A DNA stretch of 64,000 bases, from positions 124,001 to 188,000 of the forward strand of contig CAYNVQ010000001.1 of NCBI GenBank assembly GCA_964400735.1. Reading direction: 5' to 3'. Below, piece by piece: positions 34,581 through 43,373 of the stretch (within the stretch, counting starts at the first letter, position 1; every line of letters begins with the position of its first letter). Both the position numbers and the translations under genes were made by a program. Source of the DNA: CAYNVQ01 sp964400735 (GTDB lineage Bacteria; Acidobacteriota; Aminicenantia; Aminicenantales; Aminicenantaceae). The notes below the pieces were generated by a model. That model searched no databases. It saw only the letters and a list, made by a program, of their open reading frames with translations, and was not told the origin of the DNA.

Positions 34581-35873
34581 TTAGGGGTAGATTTTGTACA
34601 AAAGCCGGGGAAAAGGTATGGCCTCACGGATATGTTTTATTTTGCATATCCAGGAAAGAGTTCGTTCCAAGCCCAAACCAAATCCTGAATGGGGAACAGA
34701 TCCATACTTGCGCAGATCGAGATACCATTCAAAAGCTTCGCGGGGAAGGTGGTGTTCTTTGATCCGGCGCTCGAGCAGAGAAAGGTCATGAATGCGCTGG
34801 CCGCCTCCGATAAGCTCACCGTATCCTTCGGAGGCAAAAACGTCGATGCCGAGCACCACCTCCGGTCTTCGATCATCCGGCTGCATGTAGAAGGCCTTGA
34901 TCTCGGCCGGAAAATGGGTAACGCAAACCGGAGAATCATAGATTTCGGAAAGAAGGGTTTCCTCAGAGGCTCCGAAATCATCTCCCCAGTTGATTGTCGA
35001 ACCTTTTTTCTTGAGTTGTGGGAGGATCTCATCATAGGTCAACCGCGGGAAAGGTTTTTTGACCTGCTCAAGTGGAGCGGTGTCCCTTTCTAGAATTTCG
35101 AGCTCAGACTTTTTTGTTTCCAGAATACGGCTGACGACAGAAACTATAAGGTCCTCGGCCAATTCAGTTATTTCCTCCAAGCTGGCGAAAGCCACCTCTG
35201 GCTCGACCATCCAGAATTCGATCAGATGTTTCCTCGTTTTGGACTTCTCTGCCCGGAAAGTAGGACCGAAACAGTAGACTTTCCCAAAGGCCATAGCTGT
35301 TGCCTCATTGTAGAGCTGACCGCTTTGGCTAAGGTAGGCTTTTTGGTCGAAATATTCCGTCTCGAAAAGGGTGGTGGTCCCCTCGCAAGCGCTGGGGGTC
35401 AGGATAGGTGTATCTAGATTTCGGAATCCTTTTTTGTCAAAAAAATCCCGTATAGATTTTATGAGTTCTGCCCTTATTTGAAGAATGGCGTGCTGCTTTT
35501 GGGAGCGCAGCCAGAGGTGGCGGTGTTCCATCAAAAAAGGAATGCCATGTTCCTTTGGGGTTATGGGGTATTCAGGGGCTATTTGGATGATTTCCAAATC
35601 GGATATGCCGAGTTCATATCCTCCTGGAGCCCTCTTGTCTTCTCTCACAGTGCCCCGCATGATGAGCGATGATTCCTGGGTGAGTTGGTCAAATTTTTTA
35701 AAAAGCGCATGGTCTTTTTCGGCGGAGTAGATCGTAGCCTGAACAATGCCCGTTCCATCCCTCACGAGAAGGAAACGGACTTTTCCACTGGAACGTTTGT
35801 TATAAACCCATCCTCTGATCTCGATTTCTTTGTCCTTAAAACCAGAAATGTCTTCGATATAAACCCATTTCAT
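34581..35873 (-). CDS. asnS: Asparagine--tRNA ligase
   Basis: 430 residues from the ATG at 35873. OB-fold anticodon domain (IEIRGWVYNKRSSGKVRFLLVRDGTGIVQ) then the class IIb catalytic core: motif 2 FGPTFRAEKSKTRKHLIEFWMVEPE, and motif 3 GFGLGLERTLSWICK. The Asn specificity is suggested by the overall AsnS-like form. The frame stays open 83 codons further upstream, but that part is Arg-rich with no family similarity, and a strong promoter (TTGACC-N17-TATAAT) ends ten bases before this ATG. The mRNA is therefore predicted to be leaderless. Confidence 0.96.
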   Translation of the reverse strand: MKWVYIEDISGFKDKEIEIRGWVYNKRSSGKVRFLLVRDGTGIVQATIYSAEKDHALFKKFDQLTQESSLIMRGTVREDKRAPGGYELGISDLEIIQIAPEYPITPKEHGIPFLMEHRHLWLRSQKQHAILQIRAELIKSIRDFFDKKGFRNLDTPILTPSACEGTTTLFETEYFDQKAYLSQSGQLYNEATAMAFGKVYCFGPTFRAEKSKTRKHLIEFWMVEPEVAFASLEEITELAEDLIVSVVSRILETKKSELEILERDTAPLEQVKKPFPRLTYDEILPQLKKKGSTINWGDDFGASEETLLSEIYDSPVCVTHFPAEIKAFYMQPDDRRPEVVLGIDVFASEGYGELIGGGQRIHDLSLLERRIKEHHLPREAFEWYLDLRKYGSVPHSGFGLGLERTLSWICKIKHIREAIPFPRLLYKIYP

Positions 35874-35882
35874 GATGTCACG

Positions 35883-35911
35883 ATTATAATGAATCCAAGG
35901 GGAAGGGTCAA
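35883..35911 (-). promoter_or_regulatory. Strong sigma70-type promoter for leaderless asnS
   Basis: Minus strand TTGACC (35911-35906), 17-bp spacer, TATAAT (35888-35883). The transcription start is expected near 35876, three bases before the ATG at 35873. It settles the asnS start. Confidence 0.75.
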
Positions 35912-36182
35912 TGCTTCCATCAAGAATGGGAACATCTCCAAAACCATGATAAAGTAACTGTCGGGGAAGCTGAAACGTCAGCCCGCTGAGTTTCCCCAGC
36001 GAGGAACCTCGGCTTATTCCTCGGCTCGCTCTCTTCAACCTGCCAATAAAGCTTGCTTTCCATGCCCGCTCGCCTCCGATTGGCTTCCTCTTCAGCTTCC
36101 TTTCCAGATCGAAATTCATCATGGTTTTTAAGGTGCTAAAATCAAGACTCAGTAGAAGACGAGTGTGACCGCCCTAGAGGAG
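35912..36182. other. Intergenic region with GC-rich hairpin potential
   Basis: 271 bp between the asnS promoter and the UroD-like stop. It contains GCTGAAACGTCAGC (a short stem) near 35968 and a CGAGGAACCTCGG / CCTCGG / CTCGCT cluster near 35998-36032 that could fold. No gene is supported. Confidence 0.35.
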
Positions 36183-37241
36183 TTACAGCCAACCGAATTC
36201 GTATCCGGTCTCGTACATGGCGATGATGTTTTCAACCGGAGTTATCGGCTGAATATTGTGGCATGGAGCCAGGATATATTTCCCATCCGCACCCAGGATC
36301 TCGAGATTATCCAGCACTTCTTTTTTGACATCTTCTTCACTGCCAAACGGCAAGGTGTATTGATTGTCCATGGCGCCATGAAAGGCAACTTTGTCGCCGA
36401 AATCTCTTTTCAGTGCCTTGCGCTCCATATTTTGACATCGCCACTGGATGGGATTCAGAATATCGATCCCCAGTCCAATCATATCAGGAATTATCCGTCG
36501 GATGCTTCCGTCATTATGATGAAAGGCGAAGGCTCCCTGATTGTGGATAAAGTCGATGACGCGTTTCATGAAGGGAAAAAGGAACTGACGGATATGAACC
36601 GGAGATATCATCAGGTCCTCCTGGCCCCCCATATCTTCTGCCACATAGGTCAGCATGACTTTCCCAGGAATCTGCTTATAGATGCCCTGGATTTCCAAAA
36701 AGCTGAGCGTAGATATTTTATCCAAACAATAACGGACGAGTTCAGGATTCTCGACAAGATCCATGAAGGCCTTCTCTTGCCCGCGCAAATCTTTGTAGGT
36801 TAAGAATGGTTCATGTTGCCCTCCCAGAATAGGGAAATTTTCTTTCCCCAGGATTTGGGAAGGGATCGAGCTGTAATCCCACCAGTCCGCCTCAGGCCAA
36901 TGGTAAGTATTTTCCACTTGCTTCACCGAATTCATTCCAGCCAAAGGATGGAATATACACTCACTGTAGGTTCCCTTTCCATAGTCCACCCCTCTGAAGC
37001 GGCATCCGAAGACATCTTGATGAGGTGGCAGAGGCGGGCCCACGTATTCAGGCTTAACCTTAAAGGCCATATCTATATGGAGCCTCCGGCACATCTCCTC
37101 CTCGGTCGAACAGCCCAGATGTTTCAATAAGGAGGAGGTGGTTTCACCGGTAGCCCAGTAATCCATGGGGATTCGGTCGGGCTTGTTCCCCTTCAAAACG
37201 GCCAGCCACCGTTCTTTCGGTGTCATGGATTCTTTGGGCAT
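36183..37241 (-). CDS. Uroporphyrinogen decarboxylase-family methyltransferase-like protein
   Basis: 352 residues with the UroD (URO-D) barrel fold: MTPKERWLAVLKGNKPDRIPMDYW at the N-terminus, DMGGQEDLMISP, FHHNDGSIRRIIPDMIGLGIDILNPIQ and CHNIQPITPVENIIAMYE. The haem-type UroD arginine motif is not evident. This subgroup (MtaA/CmuA/MtbA-like) transfers methyl groups between corrinoid proteins and thiols, or acts in O-demethylation. AGGA is seven bases before the ATG. Divergent from an NCS1 permease with its own promoter. No corrinoid protein is adjacent, so the substrate is open. Confidence 0.88.
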   Translation of the reverse strand: MPKESMTPKERWLAVLKGNKPDRIPMDYWATGETTSSLLKHLGCSTEEEMCRRLHIDMAFKVKPEYVGPPLPPHQDVFGCRFRGVDYGKGTYSECIFHPLAGMNSVKQVENTYHWPEADWWDYSSIPSQILGKENFPILGGQHEPFLTYKDLRGQEKAFMDLVENPELVRYCLDKISTLSFLEIQGIYKQIPGKVMLTYVAEDMGGQEDLMISPVHIRQFLFPFMKRVIDFIHNQGAFAFHHNDGSIRRIIPDMIGLGIDILNPIQWRCQNMERKALKRDFGDKVAFHGAMDNQYTLPFGSEEDVKKEVLDNLEILGADGKYILAPCHNIQPITPVENIIAMYETGYEFGWL

Positions 37242-37268
37242 GGCCTATTCCTGTATAAGGCTACTAAG

Positions 37269-37297
37269 CTTATAACATAACCGAAGAATGCTCTCAA
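37269..37297 (-). promoter_or_regulatory. Sigma70-type promoter for the UroD-like gene
   Basis: Minus strand TTGAGA (37297-37292), 17-bp spacer, TATAAG (37274-37269); the start site is expected near 37262, about 20 bases before the ATG at 37241. Confidence 0.65.
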
Positions 37298-37430
37298 CTT
37301 CACTGCTTCTCTTGTGAACATATCTAAGCGTATGAACCAGACAATAAGCAGAGTAAAGAAAAAGAAACTGAACGACATCGGAGAATTCTGGCCAAGATTG
37401 ATCCAGCCTAAATAATTCCTCGGGCCCTGC

Positions 37431-37459
37431 TTGTGAATGGATGATTCCTGTTGTATATT
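37431..37459 (+). promoter_or_regulatory. Sigma70-type promoter for the NCS1 permease gene
   Basis: TTGTGA at 37431-37436, 17-bp spacer, TATATT at 37454-37459; the start site is expected near 37466, about 26 bases before the preferred ATG at 37492. Confidence 0.6.
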
Positions 37460-37491
37460 ACGGACAAAATTGGTGTGGATAGGACATGTCC

Positions 37492-38883
37492 ATGAATAGG
37501 CTCTTCAACCGGATGACCGATCGATTGGATCATTTGTATGAATTCGATCGCGAACCTGTCTCGCAGGAGAAACTTCAAAGGGGGGCCCGATTTGCCGGGC
37601 TCTTCGCCGGTGAGCACGTCGCCGCTACAGAATTCGTGATAGGGGCATTTTTCGTTCTTCATGGAGTCGCCTTGAAGGATTTATTCTTTGGCCTGATTAT
37701 TGGAAATCTTTTGGCCGTGCTCTCCTGGACCTTTATCTGTGCGCCGATCGCCACCCGCACGCGTCTGACTTTGTACTGGTATTTGAGAAAAATTGCAGGG
37801 CCTGGATTGAATGTTATCTATAATTTGGCCAATGCCGTCCTCTACTGCATTCTGGCCGGAGCCATGATCGCTGTTTCGGCCACTGCCTTAGGCTTGGCAT
37901 TCGGACTTCCAATTCCGGCGCTGAACGATGTGTTTCCCAGCAGTCCGAGCTGGGTAATATTGACTCTGGCAATCGGGACGGTTTTCACCGTCTTGGCCAT
38001 CTTGGGCTTCGAAAAGCTGAGCCGGTTTGCCGAGGTCTGCTCCCCATGGATTTTCGTCCTTTTCGTTGCTGGAGCGGTGGCTCTTTTGCCTCGTCTAGGA
38101 GTTCATCCCGATTTCGGCAATATTCTAGAGGTTGCCAGAACCAAAATATGGAACGGGATAGCTATCAAGGGCCAGGAGAAATTTCAATTGGCCCATGTTC
38201 TGTTTTTTGCTTGGTTCTGCAATCTCGCCATGCACATCGGATTATCGGATATGGCTTTATTTCGATTTGCCAAGAGATGGACCTATGGGCTTTATTCCGC
38301 ATTCGGTATGTATCTAGGGCATTTTTTGGCTTGGATCTGTTCGGGAATCATGGTGGCAGCTGTGGGGCGAGAGATGCATCCTGGGATGATGGCCTTCGAA
38401 GCGGCAGGCTTGGCTGGAGCCGCGGGAGTTTTTATAGCCGGATGGACAACCGCCAATCCCACCCTGTACCGGGCGGGATTGGCCTTGCAGGTTATAACGC
38501 CAAATTGGCCCCGCTGGAGGGTCACACTGTTTGCCGGTCTTCTGACAACTGGCCTTTCTTGCTTCCCGATATTTTTTATGAAATTGCTGGATTATGTGGC
38601 GATTTATGGGCTAATCTTGATGCCAATCGGTGCGATCGTATTTGTGGAACATTGGATATTTCCCAAGTTGAAAATCAAGTCATTCCAAACAGAAAACAGA
38701 AAGGGATTATTCAACTGGAAGGCCCTGGCCGTGTGGATGGGAACATTGGCTGTGTGTTCGTTTCTTCCTTTACATTTGTTCTTTCGGTGGCTGCCCGGAT
38801 ATATCTTGGCACTATCGGCTTATATCTTCCTCCATCTGATAGGGAAGGGAAAGAAAAGCGCACTCGAGGAGGAGATGAGTTGA
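37492..38883 (+). CDS. NCS1-family (cytosine/purine-type) permease
   Basis: 463 residues with about 12 TM helices. FAGLFAGEHVAATEFVIGAFFV in TM1, GNLLAVLSWTF, TRTRLTLYWYLRK and GFEKLSRFAEVCSPW fit the NCS1 nucleobase/cation symporter family. The second of two in-frame ATGs (37486, 37492) has AGGA at a better spacing (7 bases). Substrate could be a nucleobase, hydantoin, thiamine precursor or similar; sequence does not decide. It is divergent from the UroD-like gene and overlaps a small membrane-protein gene at its 3' end. Confidence 0.87.
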   Translation: MNRLFNRMTDRLDHLYEFDREPVSQEKLQRGARFAGLFAGEHVAATEFVIGAFFVLHGVALKDLFFGLIIGNLLAVLSWTFICAPIATRTRLTLYWYLRKIAGPGLNVIYNLANAVLYCILAGAMIAVSATALGLAFGLPIPALNDVFPSSPSWVILTLAIGTVFTVLAILGFEKLSRFAEVCSPWIFVLFVAGAVALLPRLGVHPDFGNILEVARTKIWNGIAIKGQEKFQLAHVLFFAWFCNLAMHIGLSDMALFRFAKRWTYGLYSAFGMYLGHFLAWICSGIMVAAVGREMHPGMMAFEAAGLAGAAGVFIAGWTTANPTLYRAGLALQVITPNWPRWRVTLFAGLLTTGLSCFPIFFMKLLDYVAIYGLILMPIGAIVFVEHWIFPKLKIKSFQTENRKGLFNWKALAVWMGTLAVCSFLPLHLFFRWLPGYILALSAYIFLHLIGKGKKSALEEEMS

Positions 38884-39068
38884 TCCGGAAAAACATCTAT
38901 TCGGTTATGGCTGGGATCGGTCTTTTGCTCTGTTTAGCCGCGCCATTCCTTTATTTTTGGGGAACGCTGACAGAAAAGGGCTATAAATGGCTTTTTCTTG
39001 GCGCGTCGATTCTCTGGTTCCTGTTCGCCACTCTCCGTGTGTTTCGGAGAACGCCCCCTTCCTTCTAA
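38880..39068 (+). CDS. Small two-TM membrane protein coupled to the permease
   Basis: 62 residues from a TTG at 38880 that overlaps the permease stop (TTGA), with GAGGAG five bases upstream. Two hydrophobic helices (SVMAGIGLLLCLAAPFLYFWG and WLFLGASILWFLFATLRVF) are followed by a basic tail ending in RRTPPSF. No family recognised. The overlap and the good ribosome-binding site argue that it is real and made together with the NCS1 permease, perhaps as an accessory subunit. Ends 26 bp from the convergent GH78 stop. Confidence 0.65.
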   Translation: MIRKNIYSVMAGIGLLLCLAAPFLYFWGTLTEKGYKWLFLGASILWFLFATLRVFRRTPPSF

Positions 39069-39094
39069 AGGCCGAATATTCCTTACTCTGGCTT

Positions 39095-41755
39095 CTATTC
39101 TTCGATCATCTCGAAAAAGTAGCGGCCAGACCCGATTTTGATGATAACAGCCCTTTGAGTCTCCTCCACCATTTGAATGCCTTGTATTCCAGTAAGAAAT
39201 TTCACTCCATCGAAAATCTGTTTACCGCCTTCTCTGAGAATTATGTTCTGAAATTTGAGCTTGGGAATATGCACTTCCGCCTCGGCATTGACCGGAACAG
39301 TCACCTCAACATAAATTTTTCTTTCCTCTTTCTTCCAGCAACAAGAAACGATCCCCCGGGGCGAAAAAATGCTCCCTGCCATATGCCGAAGGTCTCTGAC
39401 TATCCGAGGCTGGACAAGGATCTTCTGGTATCCCACAGAATTCTCCTGTTGTTTGATGCCAGCCAAAGTCCTGTACAGCCAGGCTCCCACACTCCCGAAC
39501 ATCGGATGGTTGTGGGAGTTCATAGAGGGACCGGTTTTGTATTGCCAGAGTTCCCAAAGCGTTGTGGCCCCTTTGGAAATCATGTATCCCCAGCTTGGAT
39601 AGGTGTTTTGGGCGACGAGCTCGTAGGCGAGGTCACTGGAATTATACTTGGAAAGCACCTCCATCAAGTATTTTGTTCCGATGATCCCAGTCGTCAGGTG
39701 AGTGTTGTTCTTATACAGGACATCGCTCCTCAGATTTTGAAAAACAGCGCCTCTATCCGATTCAGGCACCAGATCCAAAAAGAGAGGAAGGGCATTAGCG
39801 GTCTGGGTTCCTCCTGCGTAAGCCTTTGTTTCGGAATCGAAATATTTTTTGTTGAAGGCTTTCAATATCTTTTTGGATAACTCCTGGTAGGTTTTGACTT
39901 CAGCAGTGTATCCCAAGGCTTCTGCGATCTTGGACAGGATAAAAACGTCATAATAGTAGTAGAAACTCGAAACAAGATCTCCTGGGGTTTTTTCAATGGC
40001 CACCCAGTCACCGTAATAGCTGTATTCCAAAAGATCGTTTTCCGACTTCGACCGGAGAAACTCCACATATTCTTTAACTCCCTGATAGTGATCTTCAAGG
40101 ATGTGCCTGTCTCCGTATTGAACATACATATACCAACAGAGAAGGGGATAGGCCGTCCCCCAGGCGGGGTCAGCCGGACGTTGACCCCAAATGTGAGGGA
40201 CAGTATCCGTTATGGTCCCTTCTTTATCCTGGACATCCTGGATATCGCGGATGAATTTTGTGTAGAAAGCGCCCATGTCGAAATTCATCATGGCTTCCTC
40301 GGCCGTCAGGTGCGCATCGCCCAGCCATCCCATTCGCTCGTCCCTTTGGTTGCAGTCCGTGGGGATGCTATGAAGGTTAGTTTTTTGTCCCCAGATAATA
40401 AGCCGCTGCAACTGGTTCAAGAGAGGGTTGGAGCAGGAAAAGTTGCCGTACTGCTTGACGGCAGAATGCACGACCTTTCCCCTAATGGTTTCCATGGTCG
40501 GCACTCCGGGATAGCCTGTCAGTTCCATATATCGAAAGCCGTGGTAGGTAAAGCGGGGTTCATAGGTTTCTTCCCCATCTCCTTTGAGGATGTAGACATC
40601 CTCGGCCCTAGCCGATCGGAGGTTTTCCTGGTTGATCATTCCGTCTTCGTATAACAGCTCAGCGTGACGCAGGCGGATTTCAGTTCCCCGGGGACCCGAA
40701 ACTTTCAAACGGACCCACCCGCTGAAATTCTGACCCATATCATAGACGTAAACACCGGGTTTGGGATTCGATAGCTCTAGAGGTACAATAGTATCTACGA
40801 CTTGAATAGGCTGTACCATCTGGGCGGAAAGAACTCCCTTGGGCACCATGCCGGTTTCTACCTGCATCCAGGAGCTGTCATCGAATCCCGGACTGTCCCA
40901 TCCCGGGGTTTCCAGGCGGGCATCATAAATTTCCCCATTGTAGAGACTGTCTTCGATAATAGGACCGTCCGTCTGTTTCCAGGAGGAATCGCTGTACACA
41001 GATATGGTTTCACCTTCTTCCAGTTCTATGTATATCTGTAACATCAGAAGGCGGGGAGCGCTCCAGCCCTTTCCCAGCATCACCCCCACGGCATTTTTGC
41101 CTTCTTTAAGCCTGGCAGTGATGTCGTATGCAGAATAAAGAATCCTTTTTTCGTAGGTCGTGAATCCAGGATCCAACACGTTGTTTCCCACCTTCTTTCC
41201 GTTCAGACGCAACTCATAATACCCAAGCCCGCAAATAAAGGCCCGCCCGCGCTTTACTTTCCCCGAGATAGAAAATTCCTTGCGCATTTGATTCTTGCCT
41301 CCGATCCACTCTCCTTCCCAGTCCTCTGAGTTGAATAGGGCGGTGTCGAACCTTGCCGCTCGGCTGTAGGGACTGGGTACATCCTCCTTGTCCCAATACC
41401 GAACTTTCCAGTAATAAGTTCGATTGCTTTCCAGGGGCTTTCCTTCATACTCCACGTGCAGGGACTGATCCGATATGACCTTTCCAGAATCCCATATATC
41501 AGCGTTTTCAAAGGAACTGTCGCTCGAGAGCAATGTCTGGAAGGCTGTTTGAACCTGTCCGCGTTCGGAGTGTTCCAGAAACCAGGAAAATCTCGGTTTT
41601 TTGACATCTATTCCCATCGGATTTTCCAGGTATTCACAGCGGAGGTTATGGGGAGGATGAGGTCCGATGATTTCCCCATCGGGTTTGGATTGAGAAAGGC
41701 TCGATGCTAAAAAATAGGTCAGCAAGAAAACGATGAAGAATGCCCGAGTAAACAT
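39095..41755 (-). CDS. Secreted alpha-L-rhamnosidase (GH78)
   Basis: 886 residues. Signal peptide at 1-21 (FFIVFLLTYFLASSLS). Domains in order: N-terminal beta-sandwich with PHNLRCEYLENPMGIDV and FSW, a Bac_rhamnosid_N region (GLGYYELRLNGKKVGNNVLDP), then the (alpha/alpha)6 barrel with the catalytic-region motif DCNQRDERMGWLGDAHLTAEEA, and a C-terminal beta domain. It releases terminal L-rhamnose from plant polysaccharides, flavonoid glycosides or exopolysaccharide outside the cytoplasm. Its promoter is TTGAAG-N17-TAAAAT and AAGGAGG precedes the ATG. Divergent from rhaBA across a candidate operator. Confidence 0.96.
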   Translation of the reverse strand: MFTRAFFIVFLLTYFLASSLSQSKPDGEIIGPHPPHNLRCEYLENPMGIDVKKPRFSWFLEHSERGQVQTAFQTLLSSDSSFENADIWDSGKVISDQSLHVEYEGKPLESNRTYYWKVRYWDKEDVPSPYSRAARFDTALFNSEDWEGEWIGGKNQMRKEFSISGKVKRGRAFICGLGYYELRLNGKKVGNNVLDPGFTTYEKRILYSAYDITARLKEGKNAVGVMLGKGWSAPRLLMLQIYIELEEGETISVYSDSSWKQTDGPIIEDSLYNGEIYDARLETPGWDSPGFDDSSWMQVETGMVPKGVLSAQMVQPIQVVDTIVPLELSNPKPGVYVYDMGQNFSGWVRLKVSGPRGTEIRLRHAELLYEDGMINQENLRSARAEDVYILKGDGEETYEPRFTYHGFRYMELTGYPGVPTMETIRGKVVHSAVKQYGNFSCSNPLLNQLQRLIIWGQKTNLHSIPTDCNQRDERMGWLGDAHLTAEEAMMNFDMGAFYTKFIRDIQDVQDKEGTITDTVPHIWGQRPADPAWGTAYPLLCWYMYVQYGDRHILEDHYQGVKEYVEFLRSKSENDLLEYSYYGDWVAIEKTPGDLVSSFYYYYDVFILSKIAEALGYTAEVKTYQELSKKILKAFNKKYFDSETKAYAGGTQTANALPLFLDLVPESDRGAVFQNLRSDVLYKNNTHLTTGIIGTKYLMEVLSKYNSSDLAYELVAQNTYPSWGYMISKGATTLWELWQYKTGPSMNSHNHPMFGSVGAWLYRTLAGIKQQENSVGYQKILVQPRIVRDLRHMAGSIFSPRGIVSCCWKKEERKIYVEVTVPVNAEAEVHIPKLKFQNIILREGGKQIFDGVKFLTGIQGIQMVEETQRAVIIKIGSGRYFFEMIEE

Positions 41756-41784
41756 TATTTCCTCCTTTTTTCCCTGTCTAGTGG

Positions 41785-41813
41785 ATTTTACGAAAGATAG
41801 GGGAAAACTTCAA
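41785..41813 (-). promoter_or_regulatory. Sigma70-type promoter of the GH78 rhamnosidase gene
   Basis: Minus strand TTGAAG (41813-41808), 17-bp spacer, TAAAAT (41790-41785). Its -35 box lies inside the GGGGAAA inverted repeat at 41800-41826. Confidence 0.65.
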
Positions 41814-41826
41814 TAGACGTTTCCCC
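41800..41826. promoter_or_regulatory. GGGGAAA-N13-TTTCCCC inverted repeat (candidate rhamnose operator)
   Basis: Perfect 7-bp arms at 41800-41806 and 41820-41826 whose centres are 20 bp apart, about two helical turns. It covers the -35 box of the rhamnosidase promoter and lies just upstream of TTGACA (about 41840) in the presumed rhaBA promoter. The position suits a shared regulator of the divergent rhamnose genes; no regulator gene is in the window. Confidence 0.55.
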
Positions 41827-41894
41827 GATACCTTTTTCATTGACACCCCTCAACCAGTATGGTAATTGGAATTTACCGATCAGGAAGAAAAAAA

Positions 41895-43373
41895 ATGCCT
41901 TCTTCTTTTTTAGCCTTTGATATCGGGGCGGCAAGCAGCCGGGCTGTCTTGGGTTCGTTGGAGGAGGGGCGCCTGTCCGTAAAAGAAATTTCCCGCTCTC
42001 CGAACGATATGCTCTCTATTCATGGGCATTTATACTGGAATATTTACCGGTTGTTCGAAGAACTGAAATGTGGATTGGCGGTCTGTGCCGATAGAAGCCG
42101 GGTTGACGGCATTGCCGTTGACACCTGGGGTGTCGATTTCGGCTTTCTGGCAGAAGATGGAGCGATTCTGGGGCTGCCTCACTCTTACCGGGATCCTCAT
42201 ACCAAAGGGGCCATGGAAGATTTCTTTAAAAAAATACCCCCAAAAAGAATTTACGAATTGACAGGGATTCAATTCCTGCCCTTGAACAGTCTATTTCAGC
42301 TCTTTGCCCTTAAAAAAAACGGTTCATCTTTTTTGAAGTATGCTCGTGATCTTCTGTTCATGCCTGATTTATTCAATTATCTGCTTACAGGTGAGAAGAA
42401 AACCGAATTCACTTTTGCCACAACATCCCAGTTGTACAATCCTCGAAAAAAAGGATGGGAAGGCGAACTTTTCGATGCGCTGGGAATCCCCGCAACCTTG
42501 ATGCAACCGATCGTCAAGCCAGGGACAATCCTGGGGGCCCTTGCTCCCGAAATAGGACGTCCTCTCGGATGGAAGGCCGTTCCTGTCATCGCGGTGGCTA
42601 CGCATGATACGGGATCGGCTGTAGCCGCGGTCCCCGCCCGAGGACAGGATTGGGCTTATATCAGTTCAGGGACCTGGTCATTATTGGGAGTGGAAATACA
42701 GGAACCGGTAATCAACAATCAAGCCATGGAATTGAACTTTACCAATGAAGGAGGGGTAGAGGAGACCTTTCGGTTATTGAAGAATATAGCGGGTCTTTGG
42801 CTCCTGCAGGAATGCCGAAAAGCTTGGGCAACGAGATGTGATTACAGCTATGACGAACTGAATGACCTGGCTTCGAAGGCCAAACCCTTTCAGTCCTTTA
42901 TAGACCCGGACTGGGAAGGATTCATTTGTCCGGCCAATATGCCCGAAGCCATTCGAGATTATTGTGGATCCACAGAACAGGCGGTTCCTGACACGCCATC
43001 TGAGACGACAAGATGTATTTTGGAAAGTCTGGCCTTGAAATACAGGATGGTTTTGGACCAACTTACGAAGATACATCCCCATCCCATTCGAAAGATTCAC
43101 ATCATAGGAGGGGGAGCCCGCAATCGATTACTCTGCCAATTCACGGCCGACGCTTCAGGTCTTCCTGTATACGCCGGTCCGGCCGAGGCTACATCCATCG
43201 GAAATATCATGATGCAAGCATATACCGAGGGATTTCTCCAATCTTTGACGGAAATGAGGGAGGTCATAAGGGAATCCTTCGAGGTGGCTGTCTTTGAACC
43301 TCTTGATCAGGAAGGCTGGGAACAAGCTTATGGACGTTTTCGTGAGATCCTGGAGGGGGATTTAGGAGTATGA
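41895..43373 (+). CDS. rhaB: Rhamnulokinase
   Basis: 492 residues, FGGY kinase family. ATP-binding AFDIGAASSRAVLG at the N-terminus, the rhamnulokinase segment VDTWGVDFGFL with HSYRDPHT, THDTGSAVAAVPA, SSGTWSLLG and the C-terminal GGGARNRLLCQFTADASG. AGGAAG lies six bases before the ATG at 41895; an earlier in-frame ATG at 41859 is not family-like. It phosphorylates L-rhamnulose at O1. Overlaps rhaA by four bases. Confidence 0.96.
   Translation: MPSSFLAFDIGAASSRAVLGSLEEGRLSVKEISRSPNDMLSIHGHLYWNIYRLFEELKCGLAVCADRSRVDGIAVDTWGVDFGFLAEDGAILGLPHSYRDPHTKGAMEDFFKKIPPKRIYELTGIQFLPLNSLFQLFALKKNGSSFLKYARDLLFMPDLFNYLLTGEKKTEFTFATTSQLYNPRKKGWEGELFDALGIPATLMQPIVKPGTILGALAPEIGRPLGWKAVPVIAVATHDTGSAVAAVPARGQDWAYISSGTWSLLGVEIQEPVINNQAMELNFTNEGGVEETFRLLKNIAGLWLLQECRKAWATRCDYSYDELNDLASKAKPFQSFIDPDWEGFICPANMPEAIRDYCGSTEQAVPDTPSETTRCILESLALKYRMVLDQLTKIHPHPIRKIHIIGGGARNRLLCQFTADASGLPVYAGPAEATSIGNIMMQAYTEGFLQSLTEMREVIRESFEVAVFEPLDQEGWEQAYGRFREILEGDLGV

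Noticed and set aside
35874..36122. 83-codon N-terminal extension of AsnS
   Set aside because: Arg-rich and unlike AsnS; a near-consensus promoter lies inside it, directly before the family-typical start.
38046..38879. Long open frame over most of the NCS1 permease gene in another phase
   Set aside because: It overlaps a clear 12-TM permease in frame 1 and reads as a low-similarity composition shadow; only its last 62 codons (38880-39068) make sense as a separate gene.
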